Source: Oryzomicrobium sp. | Lineage (GTDB): Bacteria; Pseudomonadota; Gammaproteobacteria; Burkholderiales; Rhodocyclaceae | Assembly: GCF_021287045.1 (NCBI RefSeq) | Contig: NZ_JAJTBG010000005.1 | Coordinates: 186,001 to 250,000, forward strand | DNA length: 64,000 nt | Direction of reading: 5' to 3' | In this document: piece after piece, positions 1-10,041 of the stretch | Numbering within the stretch: the first letter of the stretch is position 1 | Layout: the number at the start of each line of letters is the position of its first letter | Notes under the pieces: generated by a model | Seen by the model: only the letters and a program-made list of their open reading frames with translations | The model's database searches: none | What the model was told of the DNA's origin: nothing | Translations under genes and position numbers: made by a program

Positions 1-302
1 AAGTTGCGCGGCGAGGCGGTCCAGTACACATCCACCCCGCCCTGGCCGGGCTGGCGCAGGTAGGGCAAGGCGTCGTGCGGCATACGCCACACCACTTGCA
101 AACGCTGCCCGGGATGGGCCTTCTCGAAGGCGGCCTCGATGCGCGAGACCACTTCGTCAGGATAGCTGGTGAGCACCACCACCGGCTGGGGCGCCGCGCG
201 CAAGGGGGCGGCCAGGACGGCGCAGGCACCGGCGGCCAGGCTGTGGAGCAGGCGGCGCCGGGTGGCGCAGGGGAGCACCAAGGGGATAGAGCGGGCAGAC
301 AT
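1..302 (-). CDS. periplasmic substrate-binding protein, N-terminal part
   Basis: This is the first 100 residues of a gene that runs off the left edge. The start has an arginine-rich signal peptide (RRRLLHSL, then an Ala/Leu-rich core) and is followed by PVVVLTSYPDEVVSRIEAAF, which resembles the first strand and helix of iron(III)-type extracellular solute-binding proteins of ABC importers. Later residues (DVYWTASPRNF) fit the same fold. It begins 14 bases after the TonB receptor stop on the same strand, so the two are probably co-transcribed and could hand the same ligand from outer membrane to periplasm. The ligand cannot be read from the sequence; the ModE sites upstream of the receptor suggest a molybdenum or tungsten species. 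Confidence 0.6.
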   Translation of the reverse strand, partial: MSARSIPLVLPCATRRRLLHSLAAGACAVLAAPLRAAPQPVVVLTSYPDEVVSRIEAAFEKAHPGQRLQVVWRMPHDALPYLRQPGQGGVDVYWTASPRN

Positions 303-316
303 GGCGGACCTTTGCA

Positions 317-2311
317 TCAGAGCGGCGCGTTGAACTGGACGAACCAGGTGCGGCCCGGCTCGGGGAAGCCTTCGGTGTAGGCATAGAGCCGGTCGAACAG
401 GTTGCGCACGCCGGCTTCGATGCGGGTGCCGCCGGCGAAGCGGTAGCCGCCCTTGAGGTTGGCCACGGCAAAACCGCTGGCCCGTTGCAGACCATCGGTG
501 GAGGAGTAGCGCGACGACATGGCCTCGACGCTGGCGGTGCTGCTCCAGCCGCCGGCGATACGCCAGGTGGCGCCGGCAAAGAGCTTGTGACGGGGGGTGT
601 CGGTCAGCCGGACGTTCGGGTCGGAACGGTTTTCCCGGTTCAGGTAGGTGTAGTTGGCGGTGTAGTCGAGGCTGGCCAGGTCGCCGCGCAACCCCAGTTC
701 GATGCCGTTGGCGGTGGCCTTGCCCACGTTCTGCATCTGGCTGCAAGGCGGGGTGCTGCAAACGGTGGGCGCAATGCGCACCGACTGGATCAGGTTGGTG
801 ATGTCGCTGTGGAAGACATTGGCCTCGAACAGGTGGCGCCCGCCGAGCAGCTGGGAATACCCCACCTCGTAGTGGTTGGCCTTTTCCATCTCCAGGCCGG
901 CATTGGGGATCGCCGATCCCATGCGGTAGGAGTAGCGGTCCTTGATGGTCGGGAAGCGGCTCTTGCGCGCCACGGTGGCATGCAGCTTGGCGGTCTCGCC
1001 GAGCTTGTAGAACAGCCCGGCCTGGCCGTTGAAGGCGAAGCCGCTGTCCCGGGCGAAATCGCTGACCACCTTGGTGGTGGCGTTGTAGTCCTGGGCCTCC
1101 TGGGTCTGGCGACGGTCGTAGGACAGGCCGGTGACCAGGGACAGGCGGTTGGAGAAGGTGTGGGTATCCTCCAGGGCCAGGGACTGGGTCAGGTCCTTGA
1201 ACAGGCGCCAGGGCTCGCCGGCATTGTGCTCGCGGTGGATGTCCTGCTTGATGTTGTAGGCGGCCTTGAGCAGGTTGGCGCTGCCCAGCACGAAGTCGCC
1301 CTCGATGCCGGCGCCGTTGGTGTAGTCGCTGTACCAGCTGTTGAACGACGATTTTTTCTTCTGGACCGTGTAGGTGGCGTCGTCGTAGGCGCTCAGGGAG
1401 TTCTCGAAGGAATCGTGGTACGCCCTGACGCGCAGGGTATGGGCGCCGATGCGGGTGTTGGAAAGAAAGTACACCGCCTCCTTGTCCCAGGCCGGCCACT
1501 TCCAGTAGCGCGGCGTGACCCCGGGCGCGGTGCCGGCATAGGGCGGCACGTCCTTGACCCCGTGCTGGGAGACGAAGCTGATGGCGTACTCGTCGGTGGC
1601 GTTGGGGGTGTAGGCCAGCTTCAGGCTGCCCTTGGTGTCCTCGTGGCGGCTGTTGTCGCGCTTGCCGCCATCCTCGCCCGGAGTGCGGGAAAAACCGCCG
1701 GGCAGGCGGAAGTAGTCCTCGTTCACCCAGGACAGGCCGGCCTGCACGTACCAGTCTTTCTGCCGCGCCCCCACGTTGGCGTAGCCCTGGGTCCCATTGT
1801 GCTCGCCCCGGCTGGTGAAGGTGGCGCCGCCGCCGACCTCTCCCTCGAAGGCCTTGGTGGGCCGGCGGCTGACCAGATTGATCGCCCCGCCCAGGGTGTT
1901 GGCGCCGTAGATCATGGAGCTGAAGCCCTTGGCCACGTCGATACGGGACAGGTCGAAGGTGGTGAAGCGGCCCAGGTCCACGTAGCCGTCGTAGGGTACG
2001 TACACCGGGATGCCGTCGATATAGACCGGCACCTGGCGCAGGTCGAAGCCGCGCACATAGACCATCTGCTCGTTACGCGCCCCGACCTTGCTCAGGTTCA
2101 CGCCGGGGGCCATTTCCAGGGCGTCGCCCACGGTGACCTTGTCGTGCTCGCGGATCTCGGCCGCGTCGATGCTGGCGCTACCAGGAGCCACCTGGCTCAT
2201 GGGCGCGGCGGTGACGCGAATCTCCCCGAGGGAGAACACGCCCTCGCCCCCGGCCCAGGCGGCACCGGCGCAGCCCTGGGCGATCAGAGCGGCGATGATG
2301 GTCTTTTTCAT
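317..2311 (-). CDS. TonB-dependent outer-membrane receptor
   Basis: It encodes a 664-residue outer-membrane ligand-gated porin powered by TonB. A signal peptide (MKKTIIAALIAQGCAGAAWA) is followed by a TonB-box-like stretch near residue 30 (EIRVTAAP). A plug domain follows, with the usual GVNLSKVGARNEQMVYVRGF and YGANTLGGAINLVSRRP blocks, and then a beta-barrel ending in aromatic Phe-Val-Gln-Phe. The start is the ATG before the signal peptide; the upstream in-frame codons add nothing. It lies next to modC, and two ModE-like palindromes occupy the space between them. Family membership is clear, but the ligand is not: iron siderophores are the commonest ligands for such receptors, while the promoter context favours molybdate, tungstate or a metal chelate. 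Confidence 0.9.
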   Translation of the reverse strand: MKKTIIAALIAQGCAGAAWAGGEGVFSLGEIRVTAAPMSQVAPGSASIDAAEIREHDKVTVGDALEMAPGVNLSKVGARNEQMVYVRGFDLRQVPVYIDGIPVYVPYDGYVDLGRFTTFDLSRIDVAKGFSSMIYGANTLGGAINLVSRRPTKAFEGEVGGGATFTSRGEHNGTQGYANVGARQKDWYVQAGLSWVNEDYFRLPGGFSRTPGEDGGKRDNSRHEDTKGSLKLAYTPNATDEYAISFVSQHGVKDVPPYAGTAPGVTPRYWKWPAWDKEAVYFLSNTRIGAHTLRVRAYHDSFENSLSAYDDATYTVQKKKSSFNSWYSDYTNGAGIEGDFVLGSANLLKAAYNIKQDIHREHNAGEPWRLFKDLTQSLALEDTHTFSNRLSLVTGLSYDRRQTQEAQDYNATTKVVSDFARDSGFAFNGQAGLFYKLGETAKLHATVARKSRFPTIKDRYSYRMGSAIPNAGLEMEKANHYEVGYSQLLGGRHLFEANVFHSDITNLIQSVRIAPTVCSTPPCSQMQNVGKATANGIELGLRGDLASLDYTANYTYLNRENRSDPNVRLTDTPRHKLFAGATWRIAGGWSSTASVEAMSSRYSSTDGLQRASGFAVANLKGGYRFAGGTRIEAGVRNLFDRLYAYTEGFPEPGRTWFVQFNAPL

Positions 2312-2369
2312 GGAATTCCCCTTTTGTTCTGTTCTCAAACGGTGGCAGCACGGCTCACGTTACCGCCAT

Positions 2370-2393
2370 CGGTATATAAAAATTTATATATCG
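2370..2393. promoter_or_regulatory. ModE-type operator upstream of the TonB receptor
   Basis: The sequence is CGGTATATA, six bases, TATATATCG: a near-perfect inverted repeat with the same arm pattern and the same 6-base spacer as the box upstream of modE. It lies about 60 bases upstream of the receptor ATG, where a repressor would cover the promoter. ModE with bound molybdate is known to bind such TATATA-N6-TATATA palindromes. Confidence 0.75.
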
Positions 2394-2458
2394 AATCGCG
2401 CAGGACAAACCCGTCAAAGCTCAATTAGCTGACGGCGCTCCCCATGATTATGGCAGTA

Positions 2459-2482
2459 CGCTATATATCAACATATACGTCG
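2459..2482. promoter_or_regulatory. second, degenerate ModE-like site
   Basis: CGCTATATA, six bases, TATACGTCG. The left arm matches the ModE pattern and the right arm departs from it at two or three bases. It sits 66 bases from the better box. The 384-base modC to receptor gap holds these two sites, a short AGGTC/GACCT inverted repeat near 2493-2511, and no convincing gene. Confidence 0.4.
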
Positions 2483-2695
2483 AATTATGGATAGGTCAAA
2501 AAACCTGACCTGAAACCGGCAGAAGGGTGTCCGAATGGATCAAAACCGCGACGTTGCGCCGCTTGGACAAAAGGGGAGCGCTGTATTCAACACGACACGC
2601 CGATAGTCGCAACCGCGCCGCGGACTCGACATTGGCGGAAATATCCGGGCCAGCCAGACAGCTGCCCCTCGCCCCCCTCGATCAGCGCCCGATCC

Positions 2696-3814
2696 TCAGG
2701 CGAGCAGGGCCACCGCCTTGATCTGCACCCACACCGGTTTGCCCGGGGCCAGGCCGAGCTGGTCCCGGGAGCGGCGGGTGATGCGCGCCAGCAGCGGCGT
2801 GCCGCCGGCATCCAGGCGCACCAGCACGTGGGCCGGGGTGTCGGCGTCGGCCACGGCGGTAACCGTGGCGAGCAGGCGGTTGAGGATCGACGAGTCCCGC
2901 TCCGCCGACAGGCTCAGGCTCACGTCCCGGGCTCGCACCTGGAAGCGCAGGCGGCGGCCGGGGGGCACCTCGCCGTGGGCGACGTGGACGCTGCCGCCGG
3001 GGAAGTCGAGGCGCAGCAGATGGTAGGCGGCGTCGAACTCCGCCGCCGTGCCTTCGACCACCACCCCGGCGTCGTCGGCGAAGGCAGTGGGCAGGTCGAG
3101 GCGGGCCAGGGTGTCGCGCAGGGGGCCGCTGGCGGCCACCTTGCCGTCCTGGAGCAGCACCAGGTGGTCGGCCAGGCGCGCCACCTCGTCCGGGGAATGG
3201 CTGACGTAGAGCACCGGAATCTCCAGTTCGTCGTGCAGCCGCTCCAGGTAGGGCAGGATTTCGGCCTTGCGCTGGAAGTCCAGGGCCGCCAGGGGCTCGT
3301 CCATGAGCAGCAGGCGCGGCCGGGTGAGCAGGGCCCGGGCGATGGCCGCCCGCTGCCGCTCGCCGCCGGAGAGCCGGTCGGGCAGGCGGTCGAGCAGGGG
3401 CGCGATGCCGAGCAGTTCGGCGCTCTGCTCCAGGTCGGCACGCCGTTCCGCCGCCCCCACCCCGGCCAAGGCGCGCTTCTGGCCGAATTCCAGGTTGCGC
3501 CGCACGGTCAGGTGGGGGAACAGGCTGGCCTCCTGGAAGACGTAGCCCAGGGGCCGCCGGTGGGTGGGCAGAAACTGGTCGTCGTCCTGCCAGACCTCGC
3601 CGTTCACCGCCAGGTAGGCGCCCGGGTGGCGCTCCAGGCCGGCGATGGCGCGCAGCAGGGTGGTCTTGCCCGAGCCGGAACGGCCGAACAGGGCGGTGAT
3701 GCCGTGGCCGGGCAGGGTCAGGTCGGCCTCAAGGGCGAAGCCCGGGTAGGCGATGTCGAAGCGGGCGCGGATGGCGCCGCCGTCCGGGGGAAGAATCATG
3801 GGATCAGCCGACAT
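2696..3814 (-). CDS. modC: molybdate ABC transporter ATP-binding protein
   Basis: This ATPase subunit of the ModABC molybdate importer acts on the cytoplasmic face of the membrane. Walker A (GRSGSGKTT, about residue 45), the ABC signature (LSGGERQR) and Walker B (RLLLMDEP) are all intact. The last 70 residues form the TOBE/Mop-like regulatory domain typical of ModC ([13 protein letters not shown] to the end). The 372-residue length is normal. The start used here overlaps the modB stop by 11 bases; a second ATG five codons in is equally possible. It is the last gene of modEABC. Confidence 0.95.
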   Translation of the reverse strand: MSADPMILPPDGGAIRARFDIAYPGFALEADLTLPGHGITALFGRSGSGKTTLLRAIAGLERHPGAYLAVNGEVWQDDDQFLPTHRRPLGYVFQEASLFPHLTVRRNLEFGQKRALAGVGAAERRADLEQSAELLGIAPLLDRLPDRLSGGERQRAAIARALLTRPRLLLMDEPLAALDFQRKAEILPYLERLHDELEIPVLYVSHSPDEVARLADHLVLLQDGKVAASGPLRDTLARLDLPTAFADDAGVVVEGTAAEFDAAYHLLRLDFPGGSVHVAHGEVPPGRRLRFQVRARDVSLSLSAERDSSILNRLLATVTAVADADTPAHVLVRLDAGGTPLLARITRRSRDQLGLAPGKPVWVQIKAVALLA

Positions 3815-4484
3815 AGGAGCGGCGCGCCTTGCTGGCGTAGAGGGCCAGCAGCACCAGGAAGCTGAAGACCACCATGCCGCCGGCCAGCCAGTGGGCCTGG
3901 GCGTATTCCAGGGCCTCCACGTGGTCGTAGATCTGCACCGACACCACCCGGGTCTTTTCCGGGATGTTGCCGCCGATCATCAGCACCACGCCGAACTCGC
4001 CGACGGTATGGGCGAAGCCCAGGATGGTGGCGGTGACGAAGCCTGGCCGGGCCAGGGGCAGGACCACGGTGAAGAAGGTGTCCCGGGGGCTGGCGCGCAG
4101 GGTGGCGGCCGCTTCCAGGGGACGCGTGCCGATGGCCTCGAAGGCCTGTTGCAACGGTTGCACCACGAACGGCGTGGAATACAGCACCGAGGCCACCACC
4201 AGGCCGGGGAAGGAGAAGGGCAGCAGCCCCAGGCCCAGGGCCTGGGTGAGTTGGCCGCCGACCCCGTTGGGGCCGAGCAGCACCAGCAGGTAGAAGCCGA
4301 GCACCGTGGGCGGCAGCACCAGGGGCAGGGACACCACGGCACCGACCACGGCCTTGAGCCGCGACGGGGTGCGGGCCAGCCACCAGGCCACCGGGGTGCC
4401 GAGCAGGAGCAGCACGGCGGTGGTGGTGGCGGCCAGTTCCAGGGTAAGGCGGATCGCCGCCCAGTCGTCGGGGCTGAAGGTCAT
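3804..4484 (-). CDS. modB: molybdate ABC transporter permease
   Basis: A 226-residue inner-membrane protein with about five to six hydrophobic segments. It carries the permease EAA loop ([20 protein letters not shown]), which docks onto ModC. The N-terminus ([18 protein letters not shown]) and the segment ending [15 protein letters not shown] are typical of ModB. It lies between modA and modC on the same strand with tight spacing, so it forms one transport complex with them. Confidence 0.95.
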   Translation of the reverse strand: MTFSPDDWAAIRLTLELAATTTAVLLLLGTPVAWWLARTPSRLKAVVGAVVSLPLVLPPTVLGFYLLVLLGPNGVGGQLTQALGLGLLPFSFPGLVVASVLYSTPFVVQPLQQAFEAIGTRPLEAAATLRASPRDTFFTVVLPLARPGFVTATILGFAHTVGEFGVVLMIGGNIPEKTRVVSVQIYDHVEALEYAQAHWLAGGMVVFSFLVLLALYASKARRSYVG

Positions 4485-4522
4485 GGCGGGCTAGGGCGGT
4501 GCGTGGTTATGTCCCGGGCGCC

Positions 4523-6156
<1,634 letters not shown>

Positions 6157-6175
6157 CGGCGACACCTCGTTACGG

Positions 6176-6201
6176 TTGTTATATACGCGACTATATAACA
6201 A
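6176..6201. promoter_or_regulatory. ModE operator between modE and the molbindin gene
   Basis: TTGTTATATA, six bases, TATATAACAA: a perfect 10-base inverted repeat matching the known ModE consensus core. It lies just upstream of modE and can also affect the divergent molbindin gene. The remaining space to 6424 also holds a GTTGTTT/AAACAAC inverted repeat with a 2-base centre at 6280-6295, of unknown role. Confidence 0.85.
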
Positions 6202-6424
6202 ACCCCAAAAACTGACCGATTCCGGACCTTTTCGTCATGCCGCCGCCCCTTCGGCACCCAGTTGGTGCGGGCCGGTATGGTTGTTTTTAAACAACGCTGC
6301 TCCCTAGACTGGCTGCCATCACCCCCGCGCCGGCCCCGCCATTTCGCCGTCTAACCCAGGCTATAACGCCGGCGCTCTGCTTTTACCATCTCAACGTCAT
6401 TGCGCCCGCCCCAAGGAAAATGCC

Positions 6425-6853
6425 ATGAAAGCCAGTGCCCGCAACCGTTTTGCCGGAACCGTCAGCGCCGTCCGCGAAGGCACCATCAACACCGAGGTGG
6501 AGCTGACCACCGCCGGCGGCGACATCATCGTCGCCGTGGTCACCCAAGCCAGCGCCCGCAGCCTGGAATTGGCCGTGGGCAAACCGGCCATCGCCCTGGT
6601 CAAGGCGCCCTGGGTGATGATTCTGACCGAGGAGGGGGGCATCAAGCTGTCCGCCCGCAACCGCCTGGCCGGCACCATCCGCCAGCTGATCAAGGGCGCG
6701 GTCAACAGCGACGTGGTGATCGCCCTGCCCGGTGGCAGCGAGGTGCACGCGGTGGTGACCAACGACGCCGTGGCCGAGCTAGGCCTCAAGGAAGGGGTGG
6801 CCGCCACCGCCCTGTTCAAGGCCAGCCACGTCATCCTCGGCGTGTCGGCGTAA
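6425..6853 (+). CDS. di-Mop molbindin (molybdate storage/buffering protein)
   Basis: A 142-residue cytoplasmic protein made of two Mop domains in tandem: residues 1-70 (KASARNRFAGTVSAVREG) and 73-142 (KLSARNRLAGTIRQLIKG). Each carries the Ser-Ala-Arg-Asn motif that binds molybdate. Molbindins of this size assemble into rings that hold several oxyanions. It is transcribed away from modE and shares the upstream region that contains the ModE box. A buffering role feeding cofactor synthesis next to the nif genes is an inference. Confidence 0.9.
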   Translation: MKASARNRFAGTVSAVREGTINTEVELTTAGGDIIVAVVTQASARSLELAVGKPAIALVKAPWVMILTEEGGIKLSARNRLAGTIRQLIKGAVNSDVVIALPGGSEVHAVVTNDAVAELGLKEGVAATALFKASHVILGVSA

Positions 6854-6888
6854 GCGCGAACGGCCCGAGGCCGGAGTCGCCCAGAAGC

Positions 6889-6915
6889 AAAACGCCACCC
6901 TCGGGTGGCGTTTTT
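6889..6915. terminator. intrinsic terminator after the molbindin gene
   Basis: A 12-base stem (AAAACGCCACCC paired with GGGTGGCGTTTT) with a two-base loop and a run of five T on the plus strand. The A-run on the other side lets it also stop transcripts coming from the opposite strand. Confidence 0.85.
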
Positions 6916-6960
6916 CATGGCCCCGTCCCAAGCTCCAGGCCGGCTTCCCGTTGCCCCCGG

Positions 6961-7674
6961 TTACGGCCTGGCCGGTTCGGCCATCTTGGCGCGCAGCAGG
7001 GCCAGGAAGCGTCCGCCAGGCGCACCGCCGGCCGCCCGTGCCCGAGCCACCATGGCCCAGGCCTCGGCGTACTGGCCGCGCCAGTAGCAAGCGGTGGCCC
7101 GGGATTCGTAGACGTAGGCTTTGTTCGGCTCGACTTGTTCGGCCCGGGCATAGAGCTCATCGGCCCGGGCCAGCAGCCGTTCCCGGGCGGCCGCCTCCAG
7201 GTTACCGTCCTGCACGGCGCAGAGGGTGAAGATCCGCCCGGCATCGGCATAGATGCCCTGGAAGGTCGGCGGATCGAGGGCCAGAGCCCGCTCCATCATG
7301 GCCTTGGCGGCGCAATTTCGGCCCTGGTCGTGCAGGACCACGGCAAAACCGGCGAACACTTCTGCATTGCCCGGATTGAGCAGCCAGGCCTGGTTGAAGC
7401 GACGCATGGCCATGCCCAGGTTGTCCTCCCGGTAGAACTTGTAGCCCTGGTTCACCCACAGCTGGGCGGCCCGTTCCCGAGAGCCGAAGGCCTGGCTGAC
7501 ATCAGCGATGAATTTGTCGTCGGCGGACTTTAGCTCCGGGAACTGTGCCCGGTCCAGGCCGCCGTACATGGGAATTTCATCGACCCGGGTCTGCTGGCGC
7601 GGCGGTGCCGAGACCAGGCAGCCCGACAGCAGGAGGGCGGCGGCAATCAGGCCAAAGGACGTACTCAGGCGCAT
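6961..7674 (-). CDS. TPR-repeat lipoprotein
   Basis: A 237-residue putative lipoprotein. The signal peptide ends in a lipobox (LLLSGC, cysteine at residue 19), so it is probably anchored to a membrane on the periplasmic side. From about residue 75 there are helix-pair repeats typical of TPR proteins (LWVNQGYKFYREDNLGMAMR, FAGFAVVLHDQGRNCAAKAM), which bind partner proteins. No specific family was recognised. It is divergent from the yjdM-like gene with 151 bases between them. Confidence 0.7.
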   Translation of the reverse strand: MRLSTSFGLIAAALLLSGCLVSAPPRQQTRVDEIPMYGGLDRAQFPELKSADDKFIADVSQAFGSRERAAQLWVNQGYKFYREDNLGMAMRRFNQAWLLNPGNAEVFAGFAVVLHDQGRNCAAKAMMERALALDPPTFQGIYADAGRIFTLCAVQDGNLEAAARERLLARADELYARAEQVEPNKAYVYESRATACYWRGQYAEAWAMVARARAAGGAPGGRFLALLRAKMAEPARP

Positions 7675-7825
7675 GGAAAAAGCTCCGCGGCAAGGAGGAA
7701 GGGAATAGGGGAAGCAGACAACGCGGCCGCAATTATGCGATAGGTATAGCCCCCTCCGATTTGCGCCAGCGCAACCGCATCCTCCCCACCCTGGGCTAAA
7801 ATTCGCCCCCTTACTGGAGCCTGCC

Positions 7826-8167
7826 ATGTCCCACCCCCTGCCCTGCCCCCAATGCACTCTGGAAAACACCTACCCGGACGGTGACAACTTCGTCTGCGCC
7901 GACTGCGGCTACGAATGGCCCCAGGCGGGCGCGGCGGCGGAGGAAGAGGCCGATGCGGTGATCAAGGATGCCAACGGCACCGTGCTCAACGACGGTGACG
8001 CAGTGGTGCTGATCAAGGATCTCAAGGTGAAAGGCTCTTCCATCGTCCTCAAGCAGGGATCGAAGGTGAAGAGCATCCGCCTGGTGAGCGGCGGCGACCA
8101 TGAGGTGGACTGTAAGCTTGACCAGGGCAACTTCATGCTCAAGGCCTGCTTCCTGAAGAAGGTCTGA
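7826..8167 (+). CDS. yjdM: zinc-ribbon YjdM (PhnA-like) protein
   Basis: A 113-residue protein with an N-terminal zinc ribbon (CPQC ... CADC, residues 7-27) and a C-terminal SH3-like domain (DGDAVVLIKDLKVKGSS), the full layout of the YjdM/PhnA family. Despite the old name there is no good evidence that this family takes part in phosphonate breakdown; its role is unknown. It stands alone between the TPR gene and the end of the nifENX operon and reads towards nifQ. Confidence 0.9.
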   Translation: MSHPLPCPQCTLENTYPDGDNFVCADCGYEWPQAGAAAEEEADAVIKDANGTVLNDGDAVVLIKDLKVKGSSIVLKQGSKVKSIRLVSGGDHEVDCKLDQGNFMLKACFLKKV

Positions 8168-8212
8168 GCCGGCGGGGCCGCCCCCACGCCCCACTGCTTC
8201 CGTTTTCCCCAC

Positions 8213-8235
8213 GACGCCCTCCGCCGGAGGGCGTC
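8213..8235. terminator. hairpin between the yjdM-like gene and nifQ
   Basis: GACGCCCTCC, a 3-base loop, then GGAGGGCGTC: a perfect 10-base stem between two converging genes. No clear T-run follows on either strand, so it may act as a weak bidirectional terminator or simply protect 3' ends. Confidence 0.5.
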
Positions 8236-8288
8236 GCCGCTTGCGCCCTCTCAGCGCGCCTCGTTTTTGCCTCCGGAATCCGCGCTCG

Positions 8289-8834
8289 TCAGGGCCGGTG
8301 CACCGAGCCATCCTCGCTGCCGAAGCACTCGGCATGGCTGACGCAGACGCCGCAGGACGGGGCGCGGCAGGCGCGGATGTCGGCCTGCTCGCACAGGCAC
8401 AGGTAAAAGAACTTCTTCCAGCGCATGCCCTGGGTGTTGGCCCCGTGCAGGCCCGGGAAATGGCGCGCCAGCAGGTCGGAGAGGGCCTGGCGACTGGGCA
8501 GGCCCAGGTCCTGCCAGAGGTGGTTGCCGCCCAGGCAGCCCCGCGCCACGGCGGCGGCCAGGGCGCGCCGGGCGTAGGCCTCGGCGGTGTCGGCGCTGGG
8601 CGCGGCGTGGGCGAGCAGCAGGGCCACCAGATCGTCGTATTCGTCGCCCCGCGCCGCATCCCGGGTCGGCAGGGCCGACAGATCAAGGCAGGCCAGGATG
8701 GCGGCAGCGTCCGTCGGAAAGGCTGGCGGGTGCGGCGGCAATGCCCCAGGGGCAGCCTGGAACTCCAGGCGGGGTGCGGACTTTGCCGGCCCATCCCGCA
8801 AGGTCGAGGCTACATGCGATTCTCGGGCACCCAT
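8289..8834 (-). CDS. nifQ: molybdenum donor for FeMo-cofactor synthesis
   Basis: NifQ is an iron-sulfur protein thought to present molybdenum to the NifEN/NifH cofactor assembly. The C-terminus has the family motif Cys-x4-Cys-x2-Cys-x5-Cys (CRAPSCGVCVSHAEC, about residues 157-171), which holds the cluster. It is the last gene of the nifE operon, 72 bases after the ferredoxin. The first 35 residues are unlike the rest: the DNA there matches a dispersed intergenic repeat also seen near 25.4 kb. The N-terminus may therefore be repeat-derived, or the true start may lie further in. Confidence 0.93.
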   Translation of the reverse strand: MGARESHVASTLRDGPAKSAPRLEFQAAPGALPPHPPAFPTDAAAILACLDLSALPTRDAARGDEYDDLVALLLAHAAPSADTAEAYARRALAAAVARGCLGGNHLWQDLGLPSRQALSDLLARHFPGLHGANTQGMRWKKFFYLCLCEQADIRACRAPSCGVCVSHAECFGSEDGSVHRP

Positions 8835-8906
8835 GGCTCAAACTCCTTGTCTGGCGCGGGGTTCAGGCCGGGCCGTGTGAAACGAAGGGCTCCTCCCCGC
8901 CGGGAA

Positions 8907-9206
8907 TCACGCCGCCACGGCGGCGTGGCCGATGCATTTCTTGGAACAGTTGCGGGCGCAGGCCTCGCAACCGACGCAGTTTTCCGGGTGGGCGACGGTC
9001 ATCACCTTTTTCTCGTATTCGTCGTCATCGTCGCCCCCCAAATCCACGTAGGCGCCGTCGTCGTCGAGCCCCTTGAGTTCGAGCACGTCGCGGCCGCAGG
9101 TCTTGAAGCAGCGGCCGCAGCCGATGCATTTTTCCTCGTCGATGCCCTGCACGAAGCGCGGGGTCCAGTGCACGCCGGAAGGCAGCACCACGGTGAAGTC
9201 GGTCAT
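8907..9206 (-). CDS. fdxB: nif-specific ferredoxin (ferredoxin III, 2[4Fe-4S])
   Basis: A 99-residue electron carrier with two cluster motifs: CIGCGRCFKTC (residues 27-37) and CVGCEACARNCSKKC (about residues 77-91). A very acidic stretch (GGDDDDEYEKK) separates them, and the usual nif ferredoxin III lead (VVLPSGVHWTPRFV) precedes the first. A strong ribosome site (AAGGAG) stands before the ATG. It is part of the nifENX-nifQ operon and probably supplies electrons to cofactor assembly or nitrogenase. Confidence 0.9.
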   Translation of the reverse strand: MTDFTVVLPSGVHWTPRFVQGIDEEKCIGCGRCFKTCGRDVLELKGLDDDGAYVDLGGDDDDEYEKKVMTVAHPENCVGCEACARNCSKKCIGHAAVAA

Positions 9207-9300
9207 GTCATGCTCCTTGCGCTGACGGGAAAACCCCCCGGTGCTTGGCCCGGCAGGAGGATGGGCTGGGCAACGGCGGCGGCACGGGCGGTGCTCAGTT

Positions 9301-9326
9301 CAGCTCAACCCAGCTCAACCCAGCTC
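9301..9326. repeat. short tandem repeat of a 10-base unit
   Basis: The unit CAGCTCAACC occurs twice in a row and is followed by a partial third copy (CAGCTC). The stop codon of the DUF683 gene lies inside the second unit, so a gain or loss of a unit would move the end of that protein. Confidence 0.6.
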
Positions 9327-9521
9327 GGCTAGGCGCCTGCGCGCCTCGGTCAGGGCGGCATAGGCGGCGAAGGTCTGGCGCGCCACCTCGGGGATGGCCT
9401 CCCAATTCACCGGCAGTTCCTCGGACAGGTCGTGCAGGTTCATCTTCCAGGTGGTGGCCTGGGCCGACAGCTTCTTGATCTGGGCGCGTAACTCGTCGGG
9501 GCTCACGGAAGGGGCGCTCAT
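9315..9521 (-). CDS. NifX-associated small protein (DUF683/CCE_0567 family)
   Basis: A 68-residue helical protein (SVSPDELRAQIKKLSAQATT, WKMNLHDLSEELP) matching the short family that nearly always sits next to nifX and the DUF269 gene in Mo-nitrogenase clusters. The start was chosen at the ATG six bases after a GAGGAG ribosome site rather than at the earlier in-frame codon. The exact biochemical role is not established; helical-hairpin members are thought to help cofactor assembly. Confidence 0.85.
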   Translation of the reverse strand: MSAPSVSPDELRAQIKKLSAQATTWKMNLHDLSEELPVNWEAIPEVARQTFAAYAALTEARRRLAELG

Positions 9522-9540
9522 CGGATTCTCCTCAGCCATC

Positions 9541-10023
9541 TCAACCATAGGTGGCGGCGGCGTTGAAACGGCCGATCAGGGCCACCGCCTCATCCACCAC
9601 CTTGTCGCCCTGGGCGGCCAGTTTGGCGAGGGAGGGCGCGCCGAAGCGGTGCACGTCCCGGTGGTACTTGTTGAAGGCCACCAGCCGGCCGGCGATCAGC
9701 ACCACCCGGCCGAAGCCCTCGTGGTGCATCTTCACCATGGGCGCGCACATCACCCCGGTAGCCCGCTCCACCGCCAGTCCGGCGGCGTTGTAGAACAACT
9801 CCAGGCGCCACAACACGTCCGGGTCCGGGTCGTCGATCATGGGCAGGCTCTTGGGATCGACCAGGTAGGGAGCGAGGATTTCGGCATCGCTCTTGCCCTC
9901 CCAGTGGCCGTAGCTGTCCTGGGCGCGCAATTGCTTGACCAGTTCGGCGAGGAAGGGGGAGGCGGCGATCAGGGCCGGAGCGTCCTCGCGGCTGGCCAGG
10001 GGGATGGCGGTGGTGGCGGTCAT
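9541..10023 (-). CDS. NifX-associated nitrogen fixation protein (DUF269)
   Basis: A 160-residue protein with the DUF269 signature ([44 protein letters not shown]-like tail). The family is found only beside nifX in nitrogen fixers and its function is unproven. It lies 18 bases after nifX and 19 before the DUF683 gene in the same operon. The second Met of the reading frame was taken as the start. Confidence 0.9.
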   Translation of the reverse strand: MTATTAIPLASREDAPALIAASPFLAELVKQLRAQDSYGHWEGKSDAEILAPYLVDPKSLPMIDDPDPDVLWRLELFYNAAGLAVERATGVMCAPMVKMHHEGFGRVVLIAGRLVAFNKYHRDVHRFGAPSLAKLAAQGDKVVDEAVALIGRFNAAATYG

Positions 10024-10041
10024 GGCGGGCATCCTGGGAAA

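Noticed and set aside
157-302. Apparent frameshift between signal peptide and mature part of the left-edge binding protein
   Set aside because: An error in my first reading of the G-run at 204-208. Recounting five bases gives one continuous frame.
485-2428. 647-codon open frame on the plus strand opposite the TonB receptor
   Set aside because: It is Gly/Val/Ala-rich without domain blocks; the minus frame has a signal peptide, plug and barrel. A by-product of high GC.
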